A DNA stretch of 64,000 nt from Georgenia daeguensis (GTDB lineage Bacteria > Actinomycetota > Actinomycetes > Actinomycetales > Actinomycetaceae). Position numbers and translations under genes: made by a program. Numbering within the stretch: the stretch's first letter is position 1; the number at the start of each line of letters is the position of its first letter. The stretch lies in NCBI RefSeq assembly GCF_039537705.1, contig NZ_BAABBA010000010.1, positions 62,001 to 126,000 on the forward strand. The letters are read 5' to 3'. The notes beneath the pieces are model-generated. The model saw nothing but the letters and a program-made list of their open reading frames with translations. It was not told the DNA's origin and did not search any database. This document shows, piece by piece, positions 8,627-17,698 of the stretch.

Positions 8627-11600
8627 GGGATCTCCGTCTCCTCGTGGGCGAGCAGGGGCTCCCACACCCGGCGGGCGAGGACGCCCAGGCGGGTACGGTC
8701 CTCGGGCCACCAGGCCTGCTCGGCCTCGGTGGGTGTGCCGAGGATGTCGGCGAGCGCGGCGCCCTCGCCCCAGCAGATGACGTGGTGCTCGTCGTCCCGG
8801 TCGAAGCCGCCGTTCCACTCGCGGGTGGCGTTCTCCAGGGCCATCGCCTCGGAGTCCCCGCCGTAGCGGCTGTTGGCGTAGGAGCAGGAGACGGGGACGG
8901 GCATGGGCAGCGGCTCGCGGGCGGCGAGGCCCCGCAGGTGCACGAGCTGGTCGAGGAGCTCGCGCGCCTCCTGCTGGGACGGTGCGGCGATCTTGGAGAC
9001 GACGGCGCCGGGGCGGTTGTGCTTGGGCCGCCCGATGGTGACCGCGGACCAGTCGGGCCCCGGGCGGCCGGCCGCGAGCGCGAGCGCCTGCACCCAGGCG
9101 CGCAGCCGGTGCTTCGGGCCGAGCCGGGAGAAGACGGTGCGGACCACCGTGGTGCCGTGCACGCCGGGCACGGTGCCGGTGAGGGTGGTGCCGGACGCGA
9201 GCCGGACGGTGAGGTCGACCGCGGTCGCGGGGCCGAGGGCGTAGCTCGCGGCGGCGTCGGCGATCGGGGCGACCCGGGTGTCGACGTCGAGGAGGGTGGC
9301 GCGGCCGAGCTCCTTGGGCGGGACCTCGCCACGGCGCCACTCGGCGTTGACCGCCTGGCGGTGGTCGACGCCGGCGAGGCGGGCGGCGAGCAGCCGGTCG
9401 CCGATCTGCCAGGTGCCCAGCCCGTCCAGGCTGAGCGGCAGGCGGTCCTCGACGTCCTCGATCTCCCCGGCCAGGGAGAGCTGGAGGCGCCGGCGCAGGA
9501 ACCACTTCACGGGGTGCTCGAGCATGGTGACGAGGTCGTCGAGATCGATCCCGAGCGGGGCCTCCAGGGCCGGGAGCGGCTCGGTGAGGAACGCCGTCGC
9601 CGACGCACGCTGTCCCCGGCCCGCCAGCGCGGCCCGGTGCGCCACGGCGTCGAAGCTGAACGGGCCCGGGGTGCCGAGCGCCCCGGGGGTGAAGTTGCGC
9701 TCGTCGACCACCTGGAGCGGGTGGTGGACCAGGACGTGCTCGCGCACGGGGCGGCCGTCGGCGGTCGCGGCGGCGGCATCGAGGGCGTCGAGCAGCTCCC
9801 CGACGGGCACGGCGGGCGGCCGGGCGGCACCGGTGCGCTCGTCGGCGCCGGAGTAGAGGACGACGAGGTGGTCGGAGGCGGCGGTGACGGCGTCGAGGAA
9901 GAGCTGACGGTCCTCGCTGCGGCGGTCGCGCTCGCCCAGGCACGGGTCGCGCAGCAGGAGGTTGTCGCCGTCGGCGGAGCTGCCGCGGGGGAAGACGCCG
10001 TCGTCGACCCCGAGGAGGCAGACCACCCGGTGCGGGACGGCGCGCATCGGCTCCATGGAGCACATGGTCAGCGCCCCGGTGCGGAAGCCGGCGCGGGTGG
10101 GCCGGCCCTCCAGCCGGTCGGCGAGGAGCGCGCGGACGTCGGCCAGCCGCAGCGGGACCTGCTCGTGGTCATCGCCGGAGTCGCGGACGTCGCCGAGGAC
10201 CCACCGCGCCTGGACGAGCTGCCAGGAGTCGGTGGGGGTGGTGTCGGCGAGGAGGGTCAGCGCGCGGTCGAGGGCGTCGACCCAGTGGCCGAGCGGGTGG
10301 GTGCCGTCGAGGGTGGCGAGGACGTCGGTGAGGCGGGAGACGAGCTCGGCGAGGCGGCCGGCGAGGTCGATGTCGGTGGAGTCGACGTCGTCCATCGGCA
10401 GGGCGGGGCCGACGTAGCGGTAGTCCTCCTCCGCCATCGCGGCGCCGAGCAGGATGCGGTCCAGGGCGAGGTCCCAGGTGCCCTGGCGCAGCTGCGGCAG
10501 CCCGAAGCGGGCGCGGCGGCCGAGGTCCTCGCCCCAGTGGACGCCGGCGGCCACCGACCAGTCGCGGATGCGGTCGAGGTCGTCGTCGTTCAGGCGGAAG
10601 CGGCGGCGGACCGGCTCGGAGGCGGCGAGGTCGAGCACCTCCGAGGCGGTGACGCGGCCGTCGGCCAGGGCGAGCAGTGAGCTGAGCACGCCGAGCACGG
10701 GGTTGGTGCGGCCGGGCGAGCGGTCGGCCAGGCGCACGCGCAGGGACTGGCCGGGGTGGACCTGGTGGCGGTGGTCCGCGTCGTCGGCGACGAGCCCGAA
10801 CGTGGCCGCGACCGTCGGAGCGATCGACTCGATGTCCGGGCACATGACGATGACGTCGCGGGGCTCGAGGGTCGGGTCGTCGGCGAACAGGCCGGCGAGG
10901 ACCTCCCGGAGCACCTCGACCTGGCGGGTGCGCCCGTGGCAGGCGTGGACCTGAACGGTGCGGTCGGCCGGTGCGAGGGCGTGGCGCGGCGGTTCGGGGG
11001 CGTCCTCGCGCAGGCGCTGCTGCAGCGCGCCGAGCAGCGTGCCCGCGGGGGCCGGGGCCGGGTGGTGGGCGGCGGAGGAGGAGGCGCCGAGTCGGCGCTG
11101 GAGCTCGACGGCGTCCCGCGCCATCGAGGCCAGCATGGGGTGCTCAGCGGCGGCGGGCTGGGCGCTGCGCCGGCGGGGCGTGGTCCCGGCCGCGGCGACC
11201 CGGTCCCACAGCACGGGCGAGGGGTGCGGGAGCCAGAGGTGCACGTCGCGGTGCTCCGCCAGGGCGGTGAGGACACGGAGCTGATCCTCGGGCAGGCGGG
11301 TGGGCCCGAAGACGGAGAGCCGGTCGGGCAGGTCGACGACCTCGGGACGCTCGGTGATCGTGCGCAGCGCCTCGGGGAGCTGCTCCCCCGGGCTCGAGAC
11401 GCCGACGTGGTCGCGCAGGCGGCGCCAGAGCTCGGGCTGCCAGGCGAGGTCGTCGGGCACGGGGGCGCCGGCGCCGTCCTCGTCCAGCCCGCGCGCCCAG
11501 GCGTCAATCACGTCCGGGCGCTGCGAGGCGTAGGCGGCGAACAGCCGGGCGACGTGGCGGGCCAGGCCGAGCCGGCGGCCGCGGCGGATCTCGTCGTCGT

Positions 11601-11973
11601 CCGCGCCCAGGTACCGGGCCAGCGGCGCGGCCCAGGTCTCGCCGAGGACGGCGTCGACCACCTCGAGCAGCGGCCAGGTGAGGCGCTCGGGCTGCCAGGG
11701 GTCGTCGTCGGCGCTGAGACCGAGGCTCGCGGTGAGGACGTCGGCAACGAGGCGGTGCGGGGAGCCGAAGGTGACGTTCGCGCACACGCCCGGTTCGCCG
11801 TCGGGCCCGGCGCCGAGATGGTGGGAGAGGCGCTGGGCGAGCCAGCGCTCGACACCGCGGGTCGGCACGGCGACGACGTCGGGCGCGAAGGGGTCCTCCG
11901 GCGGGTCGGCGAGCAGGGCTGCGAGCGGCGGCACGAGCGCGTCGGCACGCTCCGAACGGTGCAGGTGCAGCAC
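8623..11973 (-). CDS. recC: Exodeoxyribonuclease V gamma subunit (RecC)
   Basis: RecC is the scaffold and Chi-recognition subunit of RecBCD, with a degenerate helicase/nuclease fold. The 1116-residue length matches the family (about 1122 in E. coli). Its N-terminus MLHLHRSERADALVPPLAAL followed by VVAVPTRGVERWLAQRLSHH is typical. Helicase-like segments such as DVIVMCPDIESIAPTVAATF and RVVCLLGVDDGVFPR are also present. The GTG at 11973 has GGGGGAGG upstream. It is the first gene of the recCBD operon and is divergent from the diaminopimelate dehydrogenase gene across about 144 bp, which should contain both promoters. Chi specificity cannot be read from the sequence. Confidence 0.94.
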   Translation of the reverse strand: MLHLHRSERADALVPPLAALLADPPEDPFAPDVVAVPTRGVERWLAQRLSHHLGAGPDGEPGVCANVTFGSPHRLVADVLTASLGLSADDDPWQPERLTWPLLEVVDAVLGETWAAPLARYLGADDDEIRRGRRLGLARHVARLFAAYASQRPDVIDAWARGLDEDGAGAPVPDDLAWQPELWRRLRDHVGVSSPGEQLPEALRTITERPEVVDLPDRLSVFGPTRLPEDQLRVLTALAEHRDVHLWLPHPSPVLWDRVAAAGTTPRRRSAQPAAAEHPMLASMARDAVELQRRLGASSSAAHHPAPAPAGTLLGALQQRLREDAPEPPRHALAPADRTVQVHACHGRTRQVEVLREVLAGLFADDPTLEPRDVIVMCPDIESIAPTVAATFGLVADDADHRHQVHPGQSLRVRLADRSPGRTNPVLGVLSSLLALADGRVTASEVLDLAASEPVRRRFRLNDDDLDRIRDWSVAAGVHWGEDLGRRARFGLPQLRQGTWDLALDRILLGAAMAEEDYRYVGPALPMDDVDSTDIDLAGRLAELVSRLTDVLATLDGTHPLGHWVDALDRALTLLADTTPTDSWQLVQARWVLGDVRDSGDDHEQVPLRLADVRALLADRLEGRPTRAGFRTGALTMCSMEPMRAVPHRVVCLLGVDDGVFPRGSSADGDNLLLRDPCLGERDRRSEDRQLFLDAVTAASDHLVVLYSGADERTGAARPPAVPVGELLDALDAAAATADGRPVREHVLVHHPLQVVDERNFTPGALGTPGPFSFDAVAHRAALAGRGQRASATAFLTEPLPALEAPLGIDLDDLVTMLEHPVKWFLRRRLQLSLAGEIEDVEDRLPLSLDGLGTWQIGDRLLAARLAGVDHRQAVNAEWRRGEVPPKELGRATLLDVDTRVAPIADAAASYALGPATAVDLTVRLASGTTLTGTVPGVHGTTVVRTVFSRLGPKHRLRAWVQALALAAGRPGPDWSAVTIGRPKHNRPGAVVSKIAAPSQQEARELLDQLVHLRGLAAREPLPMPVPVSCSYANSRYGGDSEAMALENATREWNGGFDRDDEHHVICWGEGAALADILGTPTEAEQAWWPEDRTRLGVLARRVWEPLLAHEETEIP

Positions 11974-12117
11974 TGGCGTCCTCCCCCGGGCTGGTCTGCC
12001 GCCACCCTATGACGGCGCACTGACATCGGGCCGGTAGGCGGTCACCCCGGACACGACTCCGACGCTCGGCATACGGTCTCGGAAGAACATCGGACGCGAC
12101 AGGAAGGCAACGACAGG

Positions 12118-13104
12118 ATGGGCGAGAAGATCCGCATCGGCATCGTCGGGTACGGCAACCTCGGGCGCGGCGTCGCCCTCGCGGTGCCGCAGAACCCGGA
12201 CATGGAGCTCGTGGGCATCTTCACCCGCCGGGCCCCCGCGGACATCGACGCGCCGGAGAAGAGCACGCCGATCCTGCCTGTCGACGCCTTGACCGATCGC
12301 CGCGACGACGTCGACGTGCTGATCCTGTGCGGCGGGTCGAAGGACGACCTGCCCGAGCAGGGGCCGGCGCTGGCCGCGCACTTCAACACCGTCGACAGCT
12401 TCGACACCCACGCCCGCATCCCGGAGTACTTCGCGGCGGTCGACGCGCCGGCGCGGGCGGGCGGCCGGACGGCGCTGATCTCGACCGGCTGGGACCCCGG
12501 CATGTTCTCCCTCAACCGGCTGTACGGGGAGGCCCTGCTGCCGGACGGCGAGACGTACACGTTCTGGGGCAAGGGCCTGAGCCAGGGCCATTCCGACGCC
12601 GTCCGCCGGGTGCCCGGCGTGGCCGCCGGCGTGCAGTACACCGTCCCCTCCCAGGAGGCGATCGACGCCGTCCGGAGCGGGCGGCGGCCCGAGCTGAGCA
12701 CGCGGGAGAAGCACCGACGCGAGTGCTACGTCGTCCTCGAGGAGGGCGCCGACGCCGCCGAGGTGGAGAAGGCCATCGTGACGATGCCCCACTACTTCGC
12801 CGACTACGACACCGAGGTGCACTTCATCAGCGCCGTGGAGCTCCGCCGGGACCATGGCGCGATGCCGCACGGCGGCTTCGTCATCCGCTCCGGGAACACC
12901 GGGGGCGGGCACGCGCAGGTCGTGGAGTACCGGCTGCAGCTGGAGAGCAACCCCGAGTTCACCGCGAGCGTGCTGGTCGCGTTCGCCCGGGCGGTGCACC
13001 GGCTCAACGCCCAGGGGCAGGTGGGTGCCAAGACGGTGTTCGACGTCCCGCCGGGCCTGCTGTCCGCGAGGTCGCCGGAGCAGCTGCGCGCCGAGCTGCT
13101 CTAG
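12118..13104 (+). CDS. ddh: meso-Diaminopimelate D-dehydrogenase
   Basis: The 328-residue product matches NADPH-dependent meso-diaminopimelate dehydrogenase (EC 1.4.1.16), which aminates L-2-amino-6-oxopimelate (tetrahydrodipicolinate) directly to meso-DAP, short-cutting the lysine/peptidoglycan precursor pathway. Visible features are the N-terminal Rossmann glycine loop GIVGYGNLGRGVALAVPQN, VDILILCGGSKDD-type central segments (here DVDVLILCGGSKDDLPEQGP), NTVDSFDTHARIPEYF and STGWDPGMFSLNRLYGEALL, all diagnostic for Ddh. Corynebacterial Ddh is about 320 residues. The gene stands alone, divergent from recC and convergent with a helicase gene. ATG at 12118 follows a weak GGAAGG-type site. Confidence 0.95.
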   Translation: MGEKIRIGIVGYGNLGRGVALAVPQNPDMELVGIFTRRAPADIDAPEKSTPILPVDALTDRRDDVDVLILCGGSKDDLPEQGPALAAHFNTVDSFDTHARIPEYFAAVDAPARAGGRTALISTGWDPGMFSLNRLYGEALLPDGETYTFWGKGLSQGHSDAVRRVPGVAAGVQYTVPSQEAIDAVRSGRRPELSTREKHRRECYVVLEEGADAAEVEKAIVTMPHYFADYDTEVHFISAVELRRDHGAMPHGGFVIRSGNTGGGHAQVVEYRLQLESNPEFTASVLVAFARAVHRLNAQGQVGAKTVFDVPPGLLSARSPEQLRAELL

Positions 13105-13112
13105 AGCTCGGC
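13090..13112. terminator. Hairpin across the ddh stop codon
   Basis: GCCGAGCT (13090-13097) and AGCTCGGC (13105-13112) are perfect complements around a 7-base loop that contains the TAG stop of ddh. The opposing helicase gene ends at 13128. There is no T-tract. Confidence 0.45.
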
Positions 13113-13127
13113 AGGGGCGGGCGACCG

Positions 13128-14816
13128 TCAAGGGACGTCCGCGGTCACCGTCCACTGCTGCGCGCCGGCAAGACGCCGTCGCGCCCCTTCCCCACCGATC
13201 TCCTCGACCAGCGCCCGCGGGCCGACGACGACGAGCAGCGAGCTGGCGCGGGACAGCCCGGTGTAGAGGATCTCGCGGGCCCGCTCCAGGTCCCGGAAGC
13301 CGTTGACGCACAGGACGACGACCGGGCGTTCGAGACCCTTGAAGCCGAGGACGTGCCCGTAGAAGACGTCCTCGCCGGCCAGGAAGTCGTCCCAGTACTC
13401 CTGGTACCCGGCGAGCTCGACGCTGTGGCGCTGCTCGGGATGCCGCCGCCCAGTCGTCAGCAGCGCGACGTGCCCGGGGTCCCAGCCCTCGCCGAGGAGC
13501 GCCTCGACGGCGTCGTCCGCCACCTCCACGGCCTCCTCCGGAACGACGTCGACCACCCGGACCGGCTCCCCGGGCGCGCCCCGCGGGCGCATGGCGACCT
13601 GGGACATGCTCCCGATGAGCTGGGCGATCTGCTTGGTGTTGCGCAGGTTCTCCTCGAGCTGGAACGGGGGCAGCTCGATCGGGTCGTGACCGTTGCGCGG
13701 AAAGACGCGCTGCCCGTCGTCGAGGAAGACGTAGAGACCCCCGCGCTCCGGGTCGCGCAGGCACTGCAGGAGGTTGGGCCACCAGATGTCGGAGAAGTCC
13801 TGCGCCTCGTCGACGACGACGGCGTCGAACAGCTCGCCCGCCGGTCGCGTGGCCGCGAGGGTGCCGAGCTGCTCGGGAAGGCGGCGCTCCCAGTAGTCGG
13901 AGTCGTCGTCGGCGCCCGGCTCCGCACCCCACCGGATGGGAAGGTCGTGGAAGAGACCGACGTACGCTGGCCGGTCCCGGGCCGGCCAGGTCGCGACGAG
14001 CCGCTCGAAGAAGCGGCCGAGCCCGCGGCTGTAGCAGACCAGCGCGACGCGCCTGCCGCTGCGCGCGAGCCGTCGGGCCTGTGCGGTCGCGACCCAGGTC
14101 TTGCCCGTGCCGGCGCCGCCGATCACGCGCGCGCGGCTCTGGTGGCTGAGGAACTGGGTGAGGAGGTGCGCCTGGTCGCGGGTGAGCTGCTCGACGACGG
14201 CGCGCTGCTCGGCGGCCCGGGCGATGGAGTCGACCTGCCGCGGCAGGGAGGACGCGACGACGTCGACCAGGATCTGCGCCTCGACGGCGGACAGCGGCTT
14301 GTGGCCCGCGCCGTGCGCGTCGATGGCGTGCAGCACGCGTGCCGCGACGTGCCCGAGCTCGTGCCGGTCGACGACCATGGTCCGTGCCAGGTTCGGCGCC
14401 GACCAGTCCTGGGGCACCTCCGTGAAGGGCAGCGCGACCAGGTGCGCCGTGCGGGAGCTCGCGACGGCGGCGGGGCCGCTGCCGCGCCGGCGCAGGTAGC
14501 TCTGCAGCAGGTGGCGGGCGTCCTGCACCTGCTCGGCCGGGTCCTCGATGCGCCGCTCGCCGCCGCCCGAGGAGACGTGCCAGGCTCCGGCGTCGTCCTT
14601 CCAGACGTTGCCTCCCTTGACCTCGATCACGGCGATCCCTGCCCCCGGCCAGGCGACGAGCAGGTCGATCTCGCGCTCCTTCGCGCCCTCGATCAGGGGG
14701 ATCGAGCGGAAGAGGACCGCCTCGTCGGGCAGCTGGTCGCGCAACGCCTCCCACACAGCACGCTCGCCGTGGAACCCGTCAGGGAAGTCGGGGTCGGGCG
14801 GGAAGAGGCGCGGCAT
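13128..14816 (-). CDS. NERD-domain SF1 (UvrD-like) helicase
   Basis: This 562-residue protein joins an N-terminal NERD (nuclease-related) domain to a UvrD/RecD2-like helicase. The NERD core is visible as EREIDLLVAWPGAGIAVIEV followed by KGG, with the D...EVK pattern of the PD-(D/E)XK-like fold. The helicase has Walker A RVIGGAGTGKTWVATAQA, Walker B AVVVDEAQDFSDIWWPNLL, motif III-like YVFLDDGQRVFPRNG and the terminal GLSRASSLLVVVGP. The family probably acts on damaged or foreign DNA, but the substrate is not established. It lies on its own transcription unit 1 kb from recC and is downstream of the SDR gene after a hairpin. The start at 14816 is the first ATG before the conserved N-terminus. 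Confidence 0.88.
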   Translation of the reverse strand: MPRLFPPDPDFPDGFHGERAVWEALRDQLPDEAVLFRSIPLIEGAKEREIDLLVAWPGAGIAVIEVKGGNVWKDDAGAWHVSSGGGERRIEDPAEQVQDARHLLQSYLRRRGSGPAAVASSRTAHLVALPFTEVPQDWSAPNLARTMVVDRHELGHVAARVLHAIDAHGAGHKPLSAVEAQILVDVVASSLPRQVDSIARAAEQRAVVEQLTRDQAHLLTQFLSHQSRARVIGGAGTGKTWVATAQARRLARSGRRVALVCYSRGLGRFFERLVATWPARDRPAYVGLFHDLPIRWGAEPGADDDSDYWERRLPEQLGTLAATRPAGELFDAVVVDEAQDFSDIWWPNLLQCLRDPERGGLYVFLDDGQRVFPRNGHDPIELPPFQLEENLRNTKQIAQLIGSMSQVAMRPRGAPGEPVRVVDVVPEEAVEVADDAVEALLGEGWDPGHVALLTTGRRHPEQRHSVELAGYQEYWDDFLAGEDVFYGHVLGFKGLERPVVVLCVNGFRDLERAREILYTGLSRASSLLVVVGPRALVEEIGGEGARRRLAGAQQWTVTADVP

Positions 14817-14842
14817 GCCTTCTTCCTACCCCACGGCCCCGC

Positions 14843-14869
14843 GTCCCGGACGTGTTTCGTCCGGGACGA
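14843..14869. terminator. Perfect 11-bp hairpin downstream of the SDR gene
   Basis: CGTCCCGGACG (14843-14853) pairs perfectly with CGTCCGGGACG (14859-14869) across the loop TGTTT. It lies just upstream of the NERD-helicase start (14816, minus strand) and downstream of the SDR stop (15043), so it could be the SDR terminator or a control element of the helicase. The rest of the 226-bp gap shows no gene. Confidence 0.45.
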
Positions 14870-15042
14870 GTGCTGCTGGGCGCCACCGCGTGCCTGGAGG
14901 TGGACGACCGGCGTGGCAACGGAGCCACCGTTGCCTGCCGGTCTGTCCGAGTGTCCGAGGGGGCGCCACCACCAGGGGGGACCTCGCAAGACGCACCCAC
15001 CAGTCATGACCCCGCACTGGCGGTCGCCGGGCCCGGGCACGC

Positions 15043-15870
15043 TCATCCCGCCGTCGCGTGCCGGCGGAGCACGGCCCTGTCCCAGGCGCGGTCGGGAAGG
15101 ATCCGGCGGAAGGCGACCGCGAGATGCGCGCCACGGCCCACGAGGTACCGAGGGCGCGGCCGGTCCGCCGTCGCCGCCGTCACGACCACCGCGGCGACGT
15201 CCTCCGCGTCGGAGGTGATCGACTCGTCGTCGAAGCCCGTGATGACCTTCGAGACGCCGCGGGCGAGCGCGGCGTAGGGGCCCGACGACGACACGTGCCT
15301 GAGCCCGACGTCGGCCCGCGCGTGCCAGGCGGTCCGCACGGGGCCCGGCTCGACCAGCACGACGTCGATCCCGAACTGCACGACCTCGACGCGCAGGCTG
15401 TCCGACATCGCCTCGAGCGCGAACTTCGAGGCGGAGTACCACCCGCCGAGCGGCGAGGCGAAGAGACCGGCGAGGGAGGAGATGTTGACGATCCGCCCCG
15501 ACCCTTGTGCGCGCATCGTCGGCAGCACGAGCTGCGTCAGGCGCGCGAGGCCGAAGAGGTTGACCTGGAACTGCTCGCGGGCCACGTCGAGCGGCGTCTC
15601 CTCGATCGACCCGAACGCGCCATAGCCGGCGGAGTTCACCAGGACGTCGATGCGTGACTGCTCCGCCAGGACGGTCCCGACGGCGGCCCGAAGGCTGTCG
15701 TCGTCGGTGACGTCGAGGGCGAGGACGTTGATCCCCCGCCGCTCGAGGTCGGCCATCCGGTCCACGCCGCGGGCCGCGGCGTAGACGGTGGTGCCGCGGG
15801 CGTGGAGGGCCAGCGCCGTGGCGCGGCCGATGCCCGAGGAGCCGCCGGTGACGAGTGCGACGTGGGCCAT
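15043..15870 (-). CDS. SDR-family oxidoreductase
   Basis: The 275-residue product is a classical short-chain dehydrogenase/reductase: cofactor loop TGGSSGIGRA, NSAGYG, the catalytic Ser in NISSLAG and YSASK (Tyr/Lys). The charge pattern after the second strand (AAARGVDRMADLERRG) suggests NADP(H) use, but the substrate is not predictable. It is transcribed divergently from a TetR regulator, with 54 bp between the starts and an operator in the middle, so it is probably the regulator's target. On the minus strand TAGGAT ends 8 nt before the ATG, a spacing that would fit a leaderless transcript; this is inference. Confidence 0.88.
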   Translation of the reverse strand: MAHVALVTGGSSGIGRATALALHARGTTVYAAARGVDRMADLERRGINVLALDVTDDDSLRAAVGTVLAEQSRIDVLVNSAGYGAFGSIEETPLDVAREQFQVNLFGLARLTQLVLPTMRAQGSGRIVNISSLAGLFASPLGGWYSASKFALEAMSDSLRVEVVQFGIDVVLVEPGPVRTAWHARADVGLRHVSSSGPYAALARGVSKVITGFDDESITSDAEDVAAVVVTAATADRPRPRYLVGRGAHLAVAFRRILPDRAWDRAVLRRHATAG

Positions 15871-15886
15871 GGTCGTCGATCCTATC

Positions 15887-15909
15887 TGTGACTGTCATTC
15901 GCAGTTACA
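15887..15909. promoter_or_regulatory. Candidate TetR operator in the SDR/tetR divergent promoter
   Basis: TGTGACTG (15887-15894) and CAGTTACA (15902-15909) form an inverted repeat with 7 of 8 positions symmetric and a 7-bp spacer. It lies in an AT-richer pocket between the SDR start (15870) and the TetR start (15925), where repressor binding would block both promoters. Confidence 0.6.
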
Positions 15910-15924
15910 AGAAGAGACGTTATT

Positions 15925-16611
15925 GTGAACGACATGCGCAGTCAAGAGGGCCTCCCGGACGCCATCGCCGAGCTGTGGGCGGGTCGCGCGCCGCGCCGCG
16001 GACCCCGGCCCCGGCTCTCGGTGGCCGGCGTCGCCGAGGCGGCGGTCGCCGTCGCCGACGACGCCGGCCTGGCGGCCCTCTCCCTCCAGTCGGTCGCGGG
16101 CCGGCTCGGGATCGCCACCACGGGCCTGTACCGCTACGTCGACAGCAAGCGCACGCTGGTCGAGATCGCCGTCGACCACGCGACCGGGCCGCCCCCCGCC
16201 CTGCCGGCCGGCGACTGGGCGGCGGCGGTGCGGCGCTGGAGCCAGGAGCTGCTCGCCACGCACCGGCGCCACCCGTGGCTGAGCGACGTGGAGCCGAGCG
16301 GGATGCCCCGGACGCCCAACCCGCTCGCCTGGCTCGACCGCCTGCTCGGCGCCCTGGCTGACGCGCCCGGGCTCGACGACCCCATGAGCGCCGCCCTGCT
16401 CCTCGAGGCCGTCGTCGGCCGGTACGCGGCGCTGCTCCGGAGCGTCCAGCCGGCGGGGGACGGCGGCACCGAGGAGCTGCTGGGCCACCTCGCGGGCGCC
16501 CGGGCCGGCGACTTCCCGTTCCTGGCGCGGGCGGTCGACCGGGACTGGTCCGACGTCGAGCGGGAGTTCGACTTCGCCGTCGGGACGGTGCTGCGCGGGC
16601 TGGTGCGGTAG
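15925..16611 (+). CDS. TetR/AcrR-family transcriptional regulator
   Basis: The 228-residue product has an N-terminal TetR DNA-binding domain with SVAGVAEAAVAVADDAGLAA, then SLQSVAGRLGIATTGLYRYV and DSKRTL, the turn and recognition helices of the family. The C-terminal ligand-binding domain (about residues 95-225) is unremarkable. GTG at 15925 has AAGAGA upstream; an in-frame ATG at 15934 is an alternative. The divergent SDR gene and the symmetric site between the two genes suggest a local autoregulated repressor controlling SDR expression. The ligand is unknown. Confidence 0.88.
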   Translation: MNDMRSQEGLPDAIAELWAGRAPRRGPRPRLSVAGVAEAAVAVADDAGLAALSLQSVAGRLGIATTGLYRYVDSKRTLVEIAVDHATGPPPALPAGDWAAAVRRWSQELLATHRRHPWLSDVEPSGMPRTPNPLAWLDRLLGALADAPGLDDPMSAALLLEAVVGRYAALLRSVQPAGDGGTEELLGHLAGARAGDFPFLARAVDRDWSDVEREFDFAVGTVLRGLVR

Positions 16612-16629
16612 CGAGCGGCCGCCGCTACC
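16607..16629. terminator. Hairpin overlapping both stops of a convergent pair
   Basis: GGTAGCG (16607-16613) and CGCTACC (16623-16629) are perfect complements around a 9-base loop. The left arm includes the TetR stop and the right arm the stop of the minus-strand monooxygenase, so one structure could serve both transcripts. Confidence 0.45.
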
Positions 16630-17686
16630 TCAACGCGGCATCACGGGCAGCCTCTGTCCGTCCGAGACCGGCGCGGCCGACGAGCCCGAGGGCTCGGTCC
16701 CGCAGGGGCTGCCCCCGCTCGGCCAGGGCGAGGCGCATCACCGCGGCCGAGGCGGCCCGCAGCGCCTGGGTCCGGGCGACGCGCCGACGCTCGTAGGCCG
16801 CGAGCGCGTCGCCCGTCGGCCGCGTGTTGAGGAGCTCGGCCAGGGTGACCGCATCCACGAGCGACTCGCAGGCTCCGCGGCCGAGGTTGGGCGTCATCGC
16901 GTGCGCGGCGTCCCCCACGAGAACCACGCCGTCCTTGACGTAGCGGCGCAGGGGTGGGGTGGTCCAGATGCGCTGGGCGAGGCTGGTCACGGGCGTGGCG
17001 GCGGCGAGCACGCGGCGCACGGCGGGGGCACCGTCGGCGTAACGCGCGCGGGCGACGTCGAGCGCGGCCGCGACGTCCACCTCGGCCGGCCCGAGGTCGG
17101 AGCGGAACGACGCGTACCAGTTGGTGCCGGTCCGGGAGGGGCCGATGCCGAAGAGGTCCCCCCTGCCCCAGTACTCGCCAGTGCCGTCCCGCCAGACCGG
17201 GTCGGCGATCACGCCGCGCACCGCCAGGTAGGGGGTCAGCCGGGCGGCAGTTCCCTCGCCCCAGACGGCGCGGCGGACGACGCTGTGGACGCCGTCGGCG
17301 CCGACGACCAGATCCGCGCGGACCTCCCGGACGTCCCCGACCCGCCCGGTCACGCGGCGCACCGACTCCTGCACCGCGCCGTCGAGGAGGCCCAGGAGGT
17401 CCCCGCGCGAGACGCCCATCAGGTTCTCGGCGCTCGGGGTGGCCCACACGTGGCCCCGGTGGTCCTGGACGGGCAGCGCCGTGATCACCGGGCTCACGGC
17501 CCGCACGGCACCGAGGATGCCCACCGCGTCGAGCGCACGCTGCGCGGCCGGCCACATCCCGAGCACCGTGCCGGTGGGCGGCAGCCCGGCCCGCCGCTCG
17601 TGGATCGTGACGTCGAACCGGTCGGGGTCGAGCCGGGCGGCCAGCGCAAGGCCGGCGATGCCGCCACCGACGATGGTGATCCTCAT
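16625..17686 (-). CDS. FAD-dependent monooxygenase (PHBH-like)
   Basis: The 353-residue product is a group A flavoprotein monooxygenase. It has the N-terminal dinucleotide fold ITIVGGGIAGLALAARL, the DG motif DLVVGADGVHSVVRRAVW and the GD motif VVLVGDAAHAMTPNLGRGAC. These bind FAD and NAD(P)H for aromatic or polyketide-type hydroxylation; the substrate is unknown. ATG at 17686 directly precedes the Rossmann strand, and the longer frame to 17767 only adds residues read from the regulatory region. It is shorter than many relatives, with little sequence after the GD motif. It is convergent with tetR. Phased half-sites upstream suggest it is repressed by a regulator that is not adjacent. Confidence 0.88.
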   Translation of the reverse strand: MRITIVGGGIAGLALAARLDPDRFDVTIHERRAGLPPTGTVLGMWPAAQRALDAVGILGAVRAVSPVITALPVQDHRGHVWATPSAENLMGVSRGDLLGLLDGAVQESVRRVTGRVGDVREVRADLVVGADGVHSVVRRAVWGEGTAARLTPYLAVRGVIADPVWRDGTGEYWGRGDLFGIGPSRTGTNWYASFRSDLGPAEVDVAAALDVARARYADGAPAVRRVLAAATPVTSLAQRIWTTPPLRRYVKDGVVLVGDAAHAMTPNLGRGACESLVDAVTLAELLNTRPTGDALAAYERRRVARTQALRAASAAVMRLALAERGQPLRDRALGLVGRAGLGRTEAARDAALR

Positions 17687-17698
17687 GACGAAGACGCT

